Part shown: piece by piece, positions 36,101 through 44,361 of the stretch
How the letters are laid out: the number at the start of each line of letters is the position of its first letter
How positions within the stretch are numbered: the stretch's first letter is position 1
Source of the DNA: JANSWP01 sp041941305
Lineage (GTDB): Bacteria > Bacteroidota > Bacteroidia > Chitinophagales > Saprospiraceae
Length of the DNA stretch: 64,000 bases
Reading direction: 5' to 3'
NCBI GenBank assembly: GCA_041941305.1
Contig: JBGTQJ010000039.1
Location: forward strand, 1 to 64,000
The notes under the pieces: generated by a model
What the model saw: the letters and a program-made list of their open reading frames with translations, nothing else
The model's database searches: none
Told to the model about the DNA's origin: nothing
Made by a program: the position numbers and the translations under genes

Positions 36101-36517
36101 CCATATTCTTCCTTGCTGATCTTCAGTAATGCTGCGAATGACATTATTACTCAAACTTGTGGAGTCATTTGAATCATAACGGTATTCAATACTCTTTCTC
36201 CCATCGTAACGAAAAAGTCCATCGGTGGTACCTATCCAAAGAAAACCTTGAGAATCGTGTAAAATGGATAAAATGTGTTTTTCTGGAAAGCCGTTTTCTT
36301 TAGTAAGGCGCTCGAATTGGGTATTTTGAGATTTGAGAAAGGGACTTAGCAAAAGTAAAAACAACGGAATTAGGACAACATGAACTTTACAAAAAGCACA
36401 ATTTTTTTTCCTCCCCTTTAATGCCTCTCCAAAGGGGAAAAAACCACACACTAATTGCTCCCTGTGTAGGGAGGATGAGGGGGAAGACCTAGTGTTTCGC
36501 GTAGTTCTCAATTTCAA
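33155..36517 (-). CDS. Propeller-type sensor histidine kinase (two-component regulator propeller, Y_Y_Y, HisKA_3)
   Basis: Up to 1120 residues. After a hydrophobic leader near 46-63 (VVLIPLFLLLLSPFLKSQ), fourteen beta-propeller repeats of the form xxLWIGTxxGL form two seven-bladed propellers, followed by a Y_Y_Y domain, one membrane segment (WWAYCLYTLVLVSLIYFLF), a HisKA_3 domain with His925 in ADFHDELGHRL, and an HATPase with NGKGFEIEG and GYGLKNMENRA. It lacks the receiver and AraC parts of hybrid HTCS sensors and is paired with a separate NarL-type regulator. The true start is uncertain: the first 40 or so codons cover repeat hairpins, and no ATG lies right before the signal peptide. Ligand unknown, likely a glycan or other envelope signal. 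Confidence 0.85.
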   Translation of the reverse strand: MKLRTTRNTRSSPSSSLHREQLVCGFFPFGEALKGRKKNCAFCKVHVVLIPLFLLLLSPFLKSQNTQFERLTKENGFPEKHILSILHDSQGFLWIGTTDGLFRYDGRKSIEYRYDSNDSTSLSNNVIRSITEDQQGRIWIGTRRGLNCYLPEKEVFKRYLFQEGEQFEAENYVHTILEDKNEKIWYGTYNGLFLLDDENESPLQFLPQAENQNSLTHQLIWEIFEDKDGGLWFGTGNGVTYYPNDGSFKFEQHYPEPENPNGLKTGRVWEFVQQPNGNLWLGTNDGIYRVHKEEGDLFFERFGHQPDKPNSLSHNFIESLYLEENCLWAATWRGGLNEILLPTNEAEEMKIIRHQHDPNNETSISADLVERVYRDKAGVLWVGTSAGLNRMAPSAKKFQTITHIPSHPESLSENIVKSVLEDSDGNLWIGTRNGLNFLSRESFDRQLFEFQIFKNEANNLQSISHDNIFGLFEDSNRTLWVATYNGLNFIDLNTFHQQPVFHYFTRKDGLPHGFIYDVEEIGEGKYWVPTYGQLSKMTFDKTAPEKTTFQNYDMDNERQDALVNATTYEVARDKFGQFWIGTFDGLSIHKQLGLREVFDNYKNVIGDTTSLSDNSIITLFKDSQERLWIGTRSGLNLVIQNARDDKATFQSFGIKQGLPNDVIQAIEEDENGFLWIGTNAGISKFDPNAAIRGDNAVLRNYTPEDGLTGSGIIFRSSFKDKDGRMYFGSAVGLNHFHPSSLSENQKIPKVIFTKLMVLNKTVKPSSDKHAILKKSISHTEELVFNHRQNVITIEFSALDFTRPNKNQYAYQLEGFDPDWIEIGNQNSVTYTNLPPGDFVFKVKGSNNDEIWNEVPTTLDITVLPPPWKTWWAYCLYTLVLVSLIYFLFKYRIQQKVNELEKRVAIERARFDERELLRKRNAADFHDELGHRLTKISLFLELAERQIDNGTPIRQYLSKIKHNASELSGGIRDLIWTLDPKKDSLYQTLIRLQEFGDQLFDYSGIHFKTRGISNGLNELKLEPDSRKHLLLIFKEAMNNCLKYSEAQNADLEVLIENETIQIVFKDNGKGFEIEGVSKGYGLKNMENRAEKIDGQFKILSKNGSGTEISILLKKDKIPHMG
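36413..36475. repeat. Two G/C-rich hairpins at the start of the sensor kinase ORF
   Basis: CCCCTTT pairs with AAAGGGG around an 11-nt loop, and CTCCCT pairs with AGGGAG just beside it. Such CTCCC..GGGAG hairpin strings are familiar intergenic repeats in Bacteroidota. Here they lie inside the annotated N-terminus of the kinase, suggesting the coding start is misplaced or was altered. Confidence 0.5.
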
Positions 36518-36567
36518 AAAAATTGGATTTGCCTATAAAGTTGAGGGAATTGAGAAAGATTTGCAAA

Positions 36568-37677
36568 TTAATTAAAATCAAAGGCTTGTACCATTTTCCT
36601 GAATATCTCCGTATTCTCATAAATTCCTCCAAAAATTTCGGAACCTGGACCATAGGCAAAGACGGGAATCAATGAGGCGGTGTGGTAATCACTCGTAAAT
36701 TTTCCGGCAATGGAACCAATTTTGGAAGGTTGGTTGATGGAAAAACCACCTGTTTCGTGGTCTGCAGTTACAATGACCAGTGTCTCTCCATCTCGCATGG
36801 CGAATTCCAATACCTTTCCGATGGCATTGTCAAAGTCAATCATTTCCTTGATAATGTAATCCGTTTCATTGCTATGCCCTCCCCAATCTATTTGAGAACC
36901 TTCAATCATCAAAAAGAAACCCTTTTCAGAATGTTGACTAAGGAAATCAACTGCTGCCCTGCTTACTTTAGGCAGATATTCCCTTCCCTGGGAAACCCTG
37001 ACTGGGCTATCGTTTGCTGCAAACCAGGCAAAATTTTTCTTTGTATCTATTTCCACCTCATCAAATTCTTTTTCAAAAAAGCTGGAAACAGCATACCCCT
37101 TAGCTCTCAATTTTTCCGAAAGGTTGTTCTCGTCTTTCCTGAATTCAAAATATTTTTTCCCTCCTCCTACAAAGAAGTCAATTTCTGTTTTCAAAAAGTC
37201 TTCCGCAATTTCATCGTGCATCTCACGATCTTTTTGGTGAGCGATAAAGGAGGCAGGGGTGGCGTGGGTAATAGTAGAAGTAGCTACCAGACCAGTTGCC
37301 AGGCCATTGTCCTCTGCAATTTCCAAAATGGTAGTGACTGGAATGGTATCAGGGGTAACTGCTATGGCCCCATTATAAGTCTTTACTCCACAAGCAAAAG
37401 CCGTAGCTCCTGCTGCCGAATCTGTCACCAAATCATCGCTGGAATAAGACTTGTGCAGCCCATTCACCGGAAATTTTTCGAGATGCAACTTATTGTCGTT
37501 CATATACATGCCCGCAGTAATTTGGGTTAAGCCCATGCCATCCCCGATCATCAAGATGATGTTTTTGGGGTGTTTTTCAATTTTGGGAACTGGCAATCTG
37601 AGTGATTGGAGGGTATCAGAGGGTTTTGGTGGACAACCCAATGAAAAGATAATGGCGAGAAAAAGTAGTTTTTTCAT
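36568..37677 (-). CDS. Alkaline phosphatase (PhoA/PhoB superfamily) lipoprotein
   Basis: 369 residues from the ATG at 37677, giving a lipoprotein signal (KKLLFLAIIFSLGC) and acylated Cys at about residue 15. The catalytic core starts NIILMIGDGMGLTQI (first metal Asp), the nucleophile is Ser in TDSAAGATAFACG, and metal ligands lie in IEGSQIDWGGHSNE and VTADHETGGF. It would release phosphate from esters on the outer face of a membrane. It is transcribed in the same direction as, and 54 bp after, dprA. Confidence 0.9.
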   Translation of the reverse strand: MKKLLFLAIIFSLGCPPKPSDTLQSLRLPVPKIEKHPKNIILMIGDGMGLTQITAGMYMNDNKLHLEKFPVNGLHKSYSSDDLVTDSAAGATAFACGVKTYNGAIAVTPDTIPVTTILEIAEDNGLATGLVATSTITHATPASFIAHQKDREMHDEIAEDFLKTEIDFFVGGGKKYFEFRKDENNLSEKLRAKGYAVSSFFEKEFDEVEIDTKKNFAWFAANDSPVRVSQGREYLPKVSRAAVDFLSQHSEKGFFLMIEGSQIDWGGHSNETDYIIKEMIDFDNAIGKVLEFAMRDGETLVIVTADHETGGFSINQPSKIGSIAGKFTSDYHTASLIPVFAYGPGSEIFGGIYENTEIFRKMVQAFDFN

Positions 37678-37730
37678 TAATAAAGATTGTAATAAAAAAA
37701 ACGCTGCTGTAAACAACAGAATTGATCCAC

Positions 37731-38828
37731 TTAAACTAGTACATACCGCTTACCAGGTAAAGGTCTAACTAATCCTTTAAATTCCAATTCCAATAGCAGG
37801 GAAGCAATTTCAGCATAAGAAATTTGAACTTCATAAGTCAGTTTGTCAATACCAACTTCATCTTCCTGGTGAATGAGATCGATAATTTGTTTTTCATGTT
37901 CGGAAAGGTCGATAAATAATTTGGCTTGTTCTGGAGTTTCTACTTCACTACTTGCTTTCCAATGAAGTACTTGGGCAATGTCCTCTACATTATCGATGAG
38001 TTTTGCCTGGTGAGTTTTGATTAAATGATTGCAGCCTTGAGAAGCTTTGTCTTTAAGCCTTCCGGGAATGGCAAAGACTTCTTTATTATAATTTCTGGCA
38101 TATTTGGCTGTGATGACAGATCCTCCTTTTAGGGCAGTTTCAATGACGAGCAAACCATCGCACAAGCCGGCGACTATTCTATTTCGCATGGGAAAATTTT
38201 CCCTGTCGGGTTGCACTGAGCTGGGGTATTCTGTTAACAAGCCACCCTGACCAATCATTTCCATTGCTGTTTTTTGATGCTGTGGTGGATAAATTCGTCC
38301 CAAGCCATGTCCCAAAACTCCAATGGTTTCCAGACCAACTTCCAAACTTTTTCGATGTGCTGTAATATCAATGCCAAAGGCTAAACCGCTAAGAATAATA
38401 GGGTTGTATTTGGTCAATCCTTCGATAAATTCTTCACAATTGGAAATGCCCTGTGGAGATGGTTTTCGAGTGCCTACTATTCCAATGATTCGATCTTTAT
38501 TCAGATCAGCATTGCCTTTATGAAATAGTAGAACAGGGCAATCGCGATAGGATTTTAACCTGTTTGGATAGCCTTTATCGAGATAAAATAGGGGCTTGAT
38601 CCCATTGTTTTCAATAAAATCAATTTCTTTTTCAGCTTGGTTTAATACATCTTGGGTGAGAATATGATGAGCGGTTTGTTCACCAACGCCTGGTACCTTC
38701 AATAATTCTTTTTTTCGAGCCTCAAAAACTGCCCTTACCCCGCCACAATAACTTATCAGGTTTTTTGCGGTCACTGCTCCTACAAGTGGAATTTTCGTAA
38801 TTGCAATTTTATAAAGTAGATCTTGCAT
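37731..38828 (-). CDS. dprA: DprA, DNA-processing protein
   Basis: 365 residues. N-terminal helix-hairpin-helix-like region (VAVT-type start, VPGVGEQTAHHIL), then the Rossmann-fold DprA domain: GIVGTRKPSPQG, SGLAFGIDITAHRKSLEVG, TIGVLGHGLGRIYPPQHQ, and MRNRIVAGLCDGLLVIE. A C-terminal winged-helix-like domain ends in RPLPGKRYVLV. DprA loads RecA on incoming single-stranded DNA in natural transformation, so the organism may be competent. No other com genes are in the window. Confidence 0.95.
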   Translation of the reverse strand: MQDLLYKIAITKIPLVGAVTAKNLISYCGGVRAVFEARKKELLKVPGVGEQTAHHILTQDVLNQAEKEIDFIENNGIKPLFYLDKGYPNRLKSYRDCPVLLFHKGNADLNKDRIIGIVGTRKPSPQGISNCEEFIEGLTKYNPIILSGLAFGIDITAHRKSLEVGLETIGVLGHGLGRIYPPQHQKTAMEMIGQGGLLTEYPSSVQPDRENFPMRNRIVAGLCDGLLVIETALKGGSVITAKYARNYNKEVFAIPGRLKDKASQGCNHLIKTHQAKLIDNVEDIAQVLHWKASSEVETPEQAKLFIDLSEHEKQIIDLIHQEDEVGIDKLTYEVQISYAEIASLLLELEFKGLVRPLPGKRYVLV

Positions 38829-38941
38829 TTAGGTAGTTACTAATTCTTTTGGACTTTGACGGATGCTTGTAGTATTTTTACAATATCAAACAAAACAAAT
38901 TCTGATGTGTTGCCAATTAATTCAGCCCAAAAATCAAAAAT

Positions 38942-39439
38942 ATGGCTCAAAATAGGAAAGGATTGTTACCAAAAGTTGAAATGTTGATCATCGCAGCGCT
39001 TTTTGTGGCTGCCCTGGTTATCATTTTAAAAAAATGTGAATCGAATTCACAACGATTTACCCAAACCCAGGAAGAAGACTTGCAAACTGCAGCAGCTGTA
39101 GATACAAGCATTCAGGATACTTCAGCGAATGTTGCTGCTCCAAAACCCAAGGAGGATCTTTTTAAAATGTGGGAATACTCCAGATTATTTATAACAATTG
39201 ATGGTTTGAATTTGAGAAAGACTCCGGATTTGAATGGAGACCTAATAGTCAAATTGCCCTTATTCGAAGAGGTCTTTTTTCTCAATGAAGTTACCGATTC
39301 GACCTACCAAATCAATCTTGGCTATGAGGTAGCAGAGGAGCCCTGGGTAAAAATCAGAACGAAAAAGGGGCATGAAGGTTGGGTCTATGGAGCAGGGGTA
39401 CATTATTATAAGAAAAAAAGAGCTGGGGTTTTGGAATAA
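38942..39439 (+). CDS. Membrane-anchored SH3-domain protein
   Basis: 165 residues. One membrane segment about 12-28 (MLIIAALFVAALVIIL), an acidic/Ala-rich spacer, then an SH3b-like domain at about 85-160: FITIDGLNLRKTPDLNGDLI, PWVKIRTKKGHEGWVYGAGV. SH3b domains commonly bind peptidoglycan or proteins outside the cytoplasm. Just upstream of BatD on the same strand; functional link unproven. Confidence 0.8.
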   Translation: MAQNRKGLLPKVEMLIIAALFVAALVIILKKCESNSQRFTQTQEEDLQTAAAVDTSIQDTSANVAAPKPKEDLFKMWEYSRLFITIDGLNLRKTPDLNGDLIVKLPLFEEVFFLNEVTDSTYQINLGYEVAEEPWVKIRTKKGHEGWVYGAGVHYYKKKRAGVLE

Positions 39440-39545
39440 ACCACTGTTCTTCAGCGTCCCCTGCCCTTCGGGAGACACTGAAGCAAACACGCAAACGTTA
39501 TAATCAGTGTCTCTCGAAGCGGATGCTGATTATAAACTACTCCAA

Positions 39546-41273
39546 ATGAACATGCAAAAACACTTTTTCATATTGCTCAATTTGTGTTGTTTTCCCATGC
39601 TTGTTTTTGCTCAGGGTGCAATCAGCTTTGATGCAGAAGTAGATGATTGGAAGGTAGAGGTGGATACCGAATTTGAAGTTCGATTTGTCTTGAAAAATGT
39701 CGGAGGGTCAAACTTTGAACCACCATCCTTTCAAGGGTTTCGGGTCGTGTCTGGTCCCAATGATATAGCAGGTGCCCGAATAGAAAAAGGTATTGTGAAA
39801 AAAGAACTGGGTTATTCTTATGGTTTGAGGGCGAACAACCCCGGAAAGTATATAATCGAAAGCGCCAGCATTGTTTCAAATGGTAAGGTGCTGAAAACCA
39901 ATCCATTGGAAATAGAAATTGTGGGTAAGCAACAACGAGATGTTGTTTTTTTGAAAGCTATTCCAGACGCTCCTTCAGCTTATCTTGGGGAACAATTTCA
40001 AATTAAATACAAGTTTTATTATGCCGTAAGTGCCAAGCCATTGTCTATTTTGAAAGAATCGGAGTATCCGAAGTTTTTTGCCCAATTTCTGGATAAATTT
40101 GATGCAGATAGAGGAGAAGAATTGATAGACGGCAAAACCTACCTTTCCTATTTTGTGAAAATGGTTTCTTTATTTCCACAACAAGCTGGTGTAGTGACAA
40201 TAGATTCGTTACAATTAAAGGTGAATATTGAGGCAAATTCGGGAGGGTCAAATAGTTTTTTTCTTCGTCAAAAGAAAAGAAATGTGTTGGTAACTACTCA
40301 ACCGTTTGAGGTGAACATTCTTCCGCTTCCCGGCAATGCTCCGGATTTATTTGGTGGAGCAGTCGGGAAATACGTTTTTTATGCAGGGACAGAACAAAAG
40401 GAAATATCAACAGATGAAGCCTTAAAAATTACCATGCTCATTAACGGTAATGGCGATCCAAAACGTTTGATGGCTCCTGAAATCGCTTTCCCGAAGGATT
40501 CTTTTGAAGTTTTTCCACCTAAGGTTATAGATGAGCGGGTTTATGAGGAGGACGACCAACTCAAAATAAGAAAGGAAATTCAGTATGTTGCCATTCCAAA
40601 ATTTCCGGGTTTGTTTACCATCCATCCACAATTTTGCTACTTTGATACAGATAGCCTCAAGTATGTAGTGCTAAATGTAGATCCAATTAGCATTTCTGTT
40701 TCCCAGGGTGCCAATGTTGCAGCAATTAATTTTGGAAGTCCGGAAAAAAAGAAATCCGAAGTAGATATTCGACCCATCGCCTTAAAATCCAATTTAGGGA
40801 AAAGAAGTAATACCTTCTATGGCTCAATGCTTTTTTGGATATTGACCATTTTACCTTTTGTGGTTTTTGCTGGATTGATTGTTTACAAACAAGTGTTAAT
40901 TAGGAGAAAAAATATCGATCCGGTCTTGGTAAAACAAAATGAAGCGAATCAAATTGCTCTTCAACGATTGAAAACTGCCAAAACATTCCTGGAAGCGCAA
41001 AAAAGTCGCGCCTTTTATGACGAAATCTCCAAAACTGCTTTGGGTTATGTTGGAGATAAATTGAATATTCCCCTTTCAGAAATGTCTAAGGAAGGTGTTG
41101 GTGAAAAACTGGAAAATCGCTCTGTGAACCCTGTGCATATCGAATCCTTTCTGAATATTCTTCAAACCTGTGAAATGGCATTATTTGCCGGGAAAGATAA
41201 TGCTGAAGCAATGAAAGCCGTCTATGAGAATGCATTTGAAGTGATTTCAAAACTGGAAAATCAACTCGCATAA
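39546..41273 (+). CDS. batD: BatD-family protein
   Basis: 575 residues from the ATG at 39546 (39552 is equally possible); the signal peptide ends near CCFPMLVFAQ. The periplasmic beta-sandwich repeats open with ISFDAEVDDWKVEVDTEFEV, as in BatD, and continue to a membrane segment at about 455-475 (FWILTILPFVVFAGLIVYK) with a cytoplasmic helical tail. BatD normally sits with batA, batB and batC (von Willebrand and TPR proteins linked to stress or aerotolerance in Bacteroides), but here it is alone, so it may be a paralogue. It ends 6 bp from the convergent T9SS gene. Confidence 0.85.
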   Translation: MNMQKHFFILLNLCCFPMLVFAQGAISFDAEVDDWKVEVDTEFEVRFVLKNVGGSNFEPPSFQGFRVVSGPNDIAGARIEKGIVKKELGYSYGLRANNPGKYIIESASIVSNGKVLKTNPLEIEIVGKQQRDVVFLKAIPDAPSAYLGEQFQIKYKFYYAVSAKPLSILKESEYPKFFAQFLDKFDADRGEELIDGKTYLSYFVKMVSLFPQQAGVVTIDSLQLKVNIEANSGGSNSFFLRQKKRNVLVTTQPFEVNILPLPGNAPDLFGGAVGKYVFYAGTEQKEISTDEALKITMLINGNGDPKRLMAPEIAFPKDSFEVFPPKVIDERVYEEDDQLKIRKEIQYVAIPKFPGLFTIHPQFCYFDTDSLKYVVLNVDPISISVSQGANVAAINFGSPEKKKSEVDIRPIALKSNLGKRSNTFYGSMLFWILTILPFVVFAGLIVYKQVLIRRKNIDPVLVKQNEANQIALQRLKTAKTFLEAQKSRAFYDEISKTALGYVGDKLNIPLSEMSKEGVGEKLENRSVNPVHIESFLNILQTCEMALFAGKDNAEAMKAVYENAFEVISKLENQLA

Positions 41274-41279
41274 GCGACC

Positions 41280-43409
41280 CTATTGCACAATCACTTTCTG
41301 CATCCCAATTTTCCTGTTCTGTTCAAATTCAAAGAAATAAATCCCGCTTTGCAAATCTTGCACAGAATAGTTGAAAACTTCATGCTCAATTTCCCCTTCA
41401 TCTACCTTTCTTCCAAGAAAATCAATTACCCAAAATTTGATAGGATGCTCTGTCTCTTCCTGCACTTGAATAGTCAAATAGTCATTTGTGGGATTCGGGA
41501 ATATTTGAATCAGCTCACTCAAACTGCGTAAATCTAAACCTGAAGTACCTTCGATAAAACCACTAACCAGATGTGAGTAATTCTTGGAGCCATCCAAATC
41601 AATTTGTTCCAGACGATAATAATACAATTGCCCTTTTTCAATTCCAATGTCTTCAAAATCGTAATCAGTAGGACTGGATGCATTGCCTTGCCCATCTATC
41701 CAGCCAATGTTTTCAAATTGAACTGCGTCTTCTGAACGCTGGATGTAAAAGCCCTGATTATCCATTTCTTGTGCTGTTGTCCATTCCAGTCGAATAGAAT
41801 TGTCCAGAGGAGTAGCAGCGAGGTTGATTAAATCTACTGGAAGAAAAGTGGAAGTCATTGTAAAAGTGATTTCGCCACTGCAAGCTGCATTGGAGGCAGT
41901 ATTGTTGATGGTTAGGGTATGCCCCAAATCATTGTACCCCGTTGAGTTTTCCCAAACATCGTTGCTATTTGGCAATTTATTAGCCAGGCGAATGGCGAAT
42001 TCGGAACGACTGTAAATGGAGGCTTGGGGATCTGGGAGGTTTAACAAAACATCATAAGTCCCTGTGGGCATTCCTGAAGGGATACAAAGGGTGTGATTGA
42101 TGGAATAAGATGAAGCACTTGCCAGCCAAAAACGCGGATCATCTGTCAATTGGGCATACCAAATTGTACTGGTGCTGGTATTTCTTAAAATCAGTTCTAG
42201 TCCTCGCGGATTGAAAGGCGCTGCATATCCCAAATTCTTCAATGAAATATTTGCGGTTATGACTTGATTCGGTTGAGCTTCATCGGAGTAAGTACCACTT
42301 TGCAATTCAAACCGGTAGCCCAGTTCTTTCAGGATATCATCCATACATGTGCCGACCCAGTCATTATTGACATCGTTGTTGTACTGTGAATTGAGATAGG
42401 AATAATTCATGCGTTTTAGTTCTGTATCTCCGTAAGCATCCATGTGTGAGGCTGCGCAATCATTGTAGGGATTGTATTCAAAGCAAGTTTCACCGCCTAC
42501 CGCAACATATTCTGCATCCTGGTCAAAGTAGGGTTTCAGATTGGTAGTATCAGATTGGGAACCAGAGCCATCGTTGCCGTAATCGAAATAGGTTCCAAAA
42601 TCGTCTGCACTTGCTAAGAGGCAGTCATTGTGGAAACCAATTCTTGCAATATCACTTCCGTTATGCGCCTGACCAACAGTAATAGGTGCGCTATTGGTTG
42701 GGGCATTGATGCCATAAATGGTTCTTTGCTTTTTTTGAGGATATCGTACTTGTACCATTCGATTCGATGGCACCACATTCAGCATGGAGTCCAGCACGTC
42801 AATCCTGTCTTGCCAGTTGGCATTGGTGTATTTAAAAGGAGACATGGAGGCGTCACCAAAATAGTCGGTATAATAGTTTTCTCCCCAAACGCCTATAAAG
42901 CCCATTTGAATAGTTGCAAGTACATCTTCATTTGCCTGTAAAACAGATTTGAGCTGTCCTAAGTGGGTCAGTACCCAGTTTTTGGAAGCATCTCCATAGG
43001 GAGGACAAATCCAGTTGCCACAAGAATCATCTACATCAATGGTATAGGCAAACCGCGGTATCAGCTTCACCCCAGCCGTTCGGGCAGCATTGAAATCCAA
43101 TTGCATATTATTCAAAAAAGTGCTGGAAATATTGGAATTCACAAAGTCATCCAGAATAAAATATCGAAAGACTAAAGAACTGTAGATCTGGTAGCTTGCC
43201 GTTGGCGGTGTGTGTTGACTTCGATAGGTAGCGATAGTAGCTGCATTCAATAGTGAATAGCTACTTGCCTTGGTTTCTGAATAGCGATAAAAGCCTCTTT
43301 CTGGGTTTACAAAGTCATCTGTGTTGCTCAAATAATTGATGGTGGTGGTTTGACCAGGACAAAAATTTAGAAGGCATAATCCGACAATAGTATTGATTAT
43401 TTTTTTCAT
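41280..43409 (-). CDS. Secreted DUF4874/DUF4832 protein with T9SS sorting domain
   Basis: 709 residues. Signal peptide about 1-19. A DUF4874-type TIM-barrel-like N-terminal region (NPERGFYRYSETK, GVKLIPRFAYT, IQMGFIGVWGENYY) is followed by a DUF4832 beta domain with GYAAPFNPRGLELILRN. A fibronectin-like segment (RLEWTTAQEMDNQGFYIQRS) precedes a type A T9SS C-terminal sorting domain (IQIFPNPTNDYLTIQVQ, ending KIGMQKVIVQ). It is exported to the cell surface by the T9SS. DUF4832 proteins are suspected glycan-active enzymes; the Glu in VWGENYY could be catalytic, which is inference. Confidence 0.88.
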   Translation of the reverse strand: MKKIINTIVGLCLLNFCPGQTTTINYLSNTDDFVNPERGFYRYSETKASSYSLLNAATIATYRSQHTPPTASYQIYSSLVFRYFILDDFVNSNISSTFLNNMQLDFNAARTAGVKLIPRFAYTIDVDDSCGNWICPPYGDASKNWVLTHLGQLKSVLQANEDVLATIQMGFIGVWGENYYTDYFGDASMSPFKYTNANWQDRIDVLDSMLNVVPSNRMVQVRYPQKKQRTIYGINAPTNSAPITVGQAHNGSDIARIGFHNDCLLASADDFGTYFDYGNDGSGSQSDTTNLKPYFDQDAEYVAVGGETCFEYNPYNDCAASHMDAYGDTELKRMNYSYLNSQYNNDVNNDWVGTCMDDILKELGYRFELQSGTYSDEAQPNQVITANISLKNLGYAAPFNPRGLELILRNTSTSTIWYAQLTDDPRFWLASASSYSINHTLCIPSGMPTGTYDVLLNLPDPQASIYSRSEFAIRLANKLPNSNDVWENSTGYNDLGHTLTINNTASNAACSGEITFTMTSTFLPVDLINLAATPLDNSIRLEWTTAQEMDNQGFYIQRSEDAVQFENIGWIDGQGNASSPTDYDFEDIGIEKGQLYYYRLEQIDLDGSKNYSHLVSGFIEGTSGLDLRSLSELIQIFPNPTNDYLTIQVQEETEHPIKFWVIDFLGRKVDEGEIEHEVFNYSVQDLQSGIYFFEFEQNRKIGMQKVIVQ

Positions 43410-43439
43410 AGTTAGGATCGAGTATTGCAGGTTATCAGG

Positions 43440-43745
43440 TATACGGGGTGTGGGGCAGGGCTGTTAAGTTCTCCCCCCACACCCCAGGGCTGTTAAGTTC
43501 TATGCTAATAAAGTTAAAAGTCAAAATGATAAATNNNNNNNNNNCCCGCACCCCAGGGCTGTTAAGTTCTATGCTAATAAAGTTAAAAGTCAAAATGATA
43601 AATGTAAAATGTAAAAGTTCACATTTTCTAAGAATTTCGTTATCAGGTCTTTATGAATGCCCAAACTTTTAAATTTATCATTTTACATTTTACATTTTGA
43701 CTTTCAATAATAGAACTTAACAGCCCTGCCCCACACTCCGTCTCC
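43440..43745. repeat. Nested inverted repeat with GGGCTGTTAAGTTCT ends; contains assembly gap
   Basis: The outer ends AGGGCTGTTAAGTTCT (43486, 43555 and a shorter copy at 43458) and AGAACTTAACAGCCCT (about 43712-43727) are complementary. Inside, TAAAATG-type heptamers (43595-43612) face ATTTTAC heptamers (43679-43700). Ten Ns lie at 43535-43544, and a 54-bp segment is repeated exactly on both sides (43481-43534, 43550-43603), suggesting two contig ends joined with their overlap left in. Confidence 0.75.
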
Positions 43746-43807
43746 TTGCCACTCCCAAAATCCAAAAAAATAAATTTAAAACCAGACAAAATCCTTTGAA
43801 ATCAGCT

Positions 43808-44227
43808 TTACAAATTCCACTCTTTACTGGTTCGGTATACTACCCCTTTAAATACAGCTACAATTTCGGCTTCTCTTTTGACAATGACGCGATATACGCC
43901 AATTTTATTTGATTTGGTTTCTTCTTCTGCACAGGCAGTTATGATGTCTCCTTCATGGAGAGGTTTTGTATGTGATATGGAAGTTTCAACTGAAACCGTT
44001 TTTCGACCATGAGAATTGCAGGCAAATGCCAAAGCACTGTCTGCCAGGCAATAAGTGATGCCGCCATGTGCAATGCCAAAACCATTCAGCATCTCCTTTC
44101 GAACCTTGAGTTGTAATACGGATTTTCCAGCATCGTCTTCCAGTCGCTCAATGCCCAACCACTGACTGAAGAAATCCTTTTCCATCATTCGATCCACGAC
44201 CTTGGTAGCAAGTTGCTTTGGTGTCAT
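43808..44227 (-). CDS. paaI: PaaI-like hotdog-fold thioesterase
   Basis: 139 residues from the ATG at 44227; upstream frame to 44302 is repeat sequence. The hotdog-fold signature NGFGIAHGGITYCLADSALAFACNS contains the HGG turn and the Asp-bearing helix typical of PaaI. It would hydrolyse acyl- or aryl-CoA thioesters in the cytoplasm, possibly as a housekeeping step in phenylacetate or aromatic degradation, though no paa genes are nearby. Confidence 0.88.
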   Translation of the reverse strand: MTPKQLATKVVDRMMEKDFFSQWLGIERLEDDAGKSVLQLKVRKEMLNGFGIAHGGITYCLADSALAFACNSHGRKTVSVETSISHTKPLHEGDIITACAEEETKSNKIGVYRVIVKREAEIVAVFKGVVYRTSKEWNL

Positions 44228-44237
44228 AAAAAATAAA

Positions 44238-44361
44238 GTACCACGGTTCTCCAGAACCGTGACTCCGAAACAATGTTTTCCAAAATCGTAACCAGCGTAC
44301 AATCGATTAACAGAAGTTCTAATGGTACCATGGTCACTGCTCTGGAGAGCCCTGCTACGGG
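44238..44361. repeat. Diverged GTACCACGG..CCGTG cruciform repeat pair
   Basis: The left unit GTACCACGGTTCTCCAGAAC (44238 on) folds on itself and matches the 19457-19511 unit with two changes. A degraded facing unit (GGTACCATGGTC, TCTGGAGAGCCC) lies at 44324-44361. It sits between the thioesterase start and the T9SS remnant. Confidence 0.6.

Noticed and set aside
36682..37530. Long plus-strand ORF opposite alkaline phosphatase
   Set aside because: It is antisense to an enzyme with all catalytic motifs intact and has no coding features of its own.
43448..43672. ORF spanning the run of Ns
   Set aside because: It reads through an assembly gap and duplicated repeat sequence.
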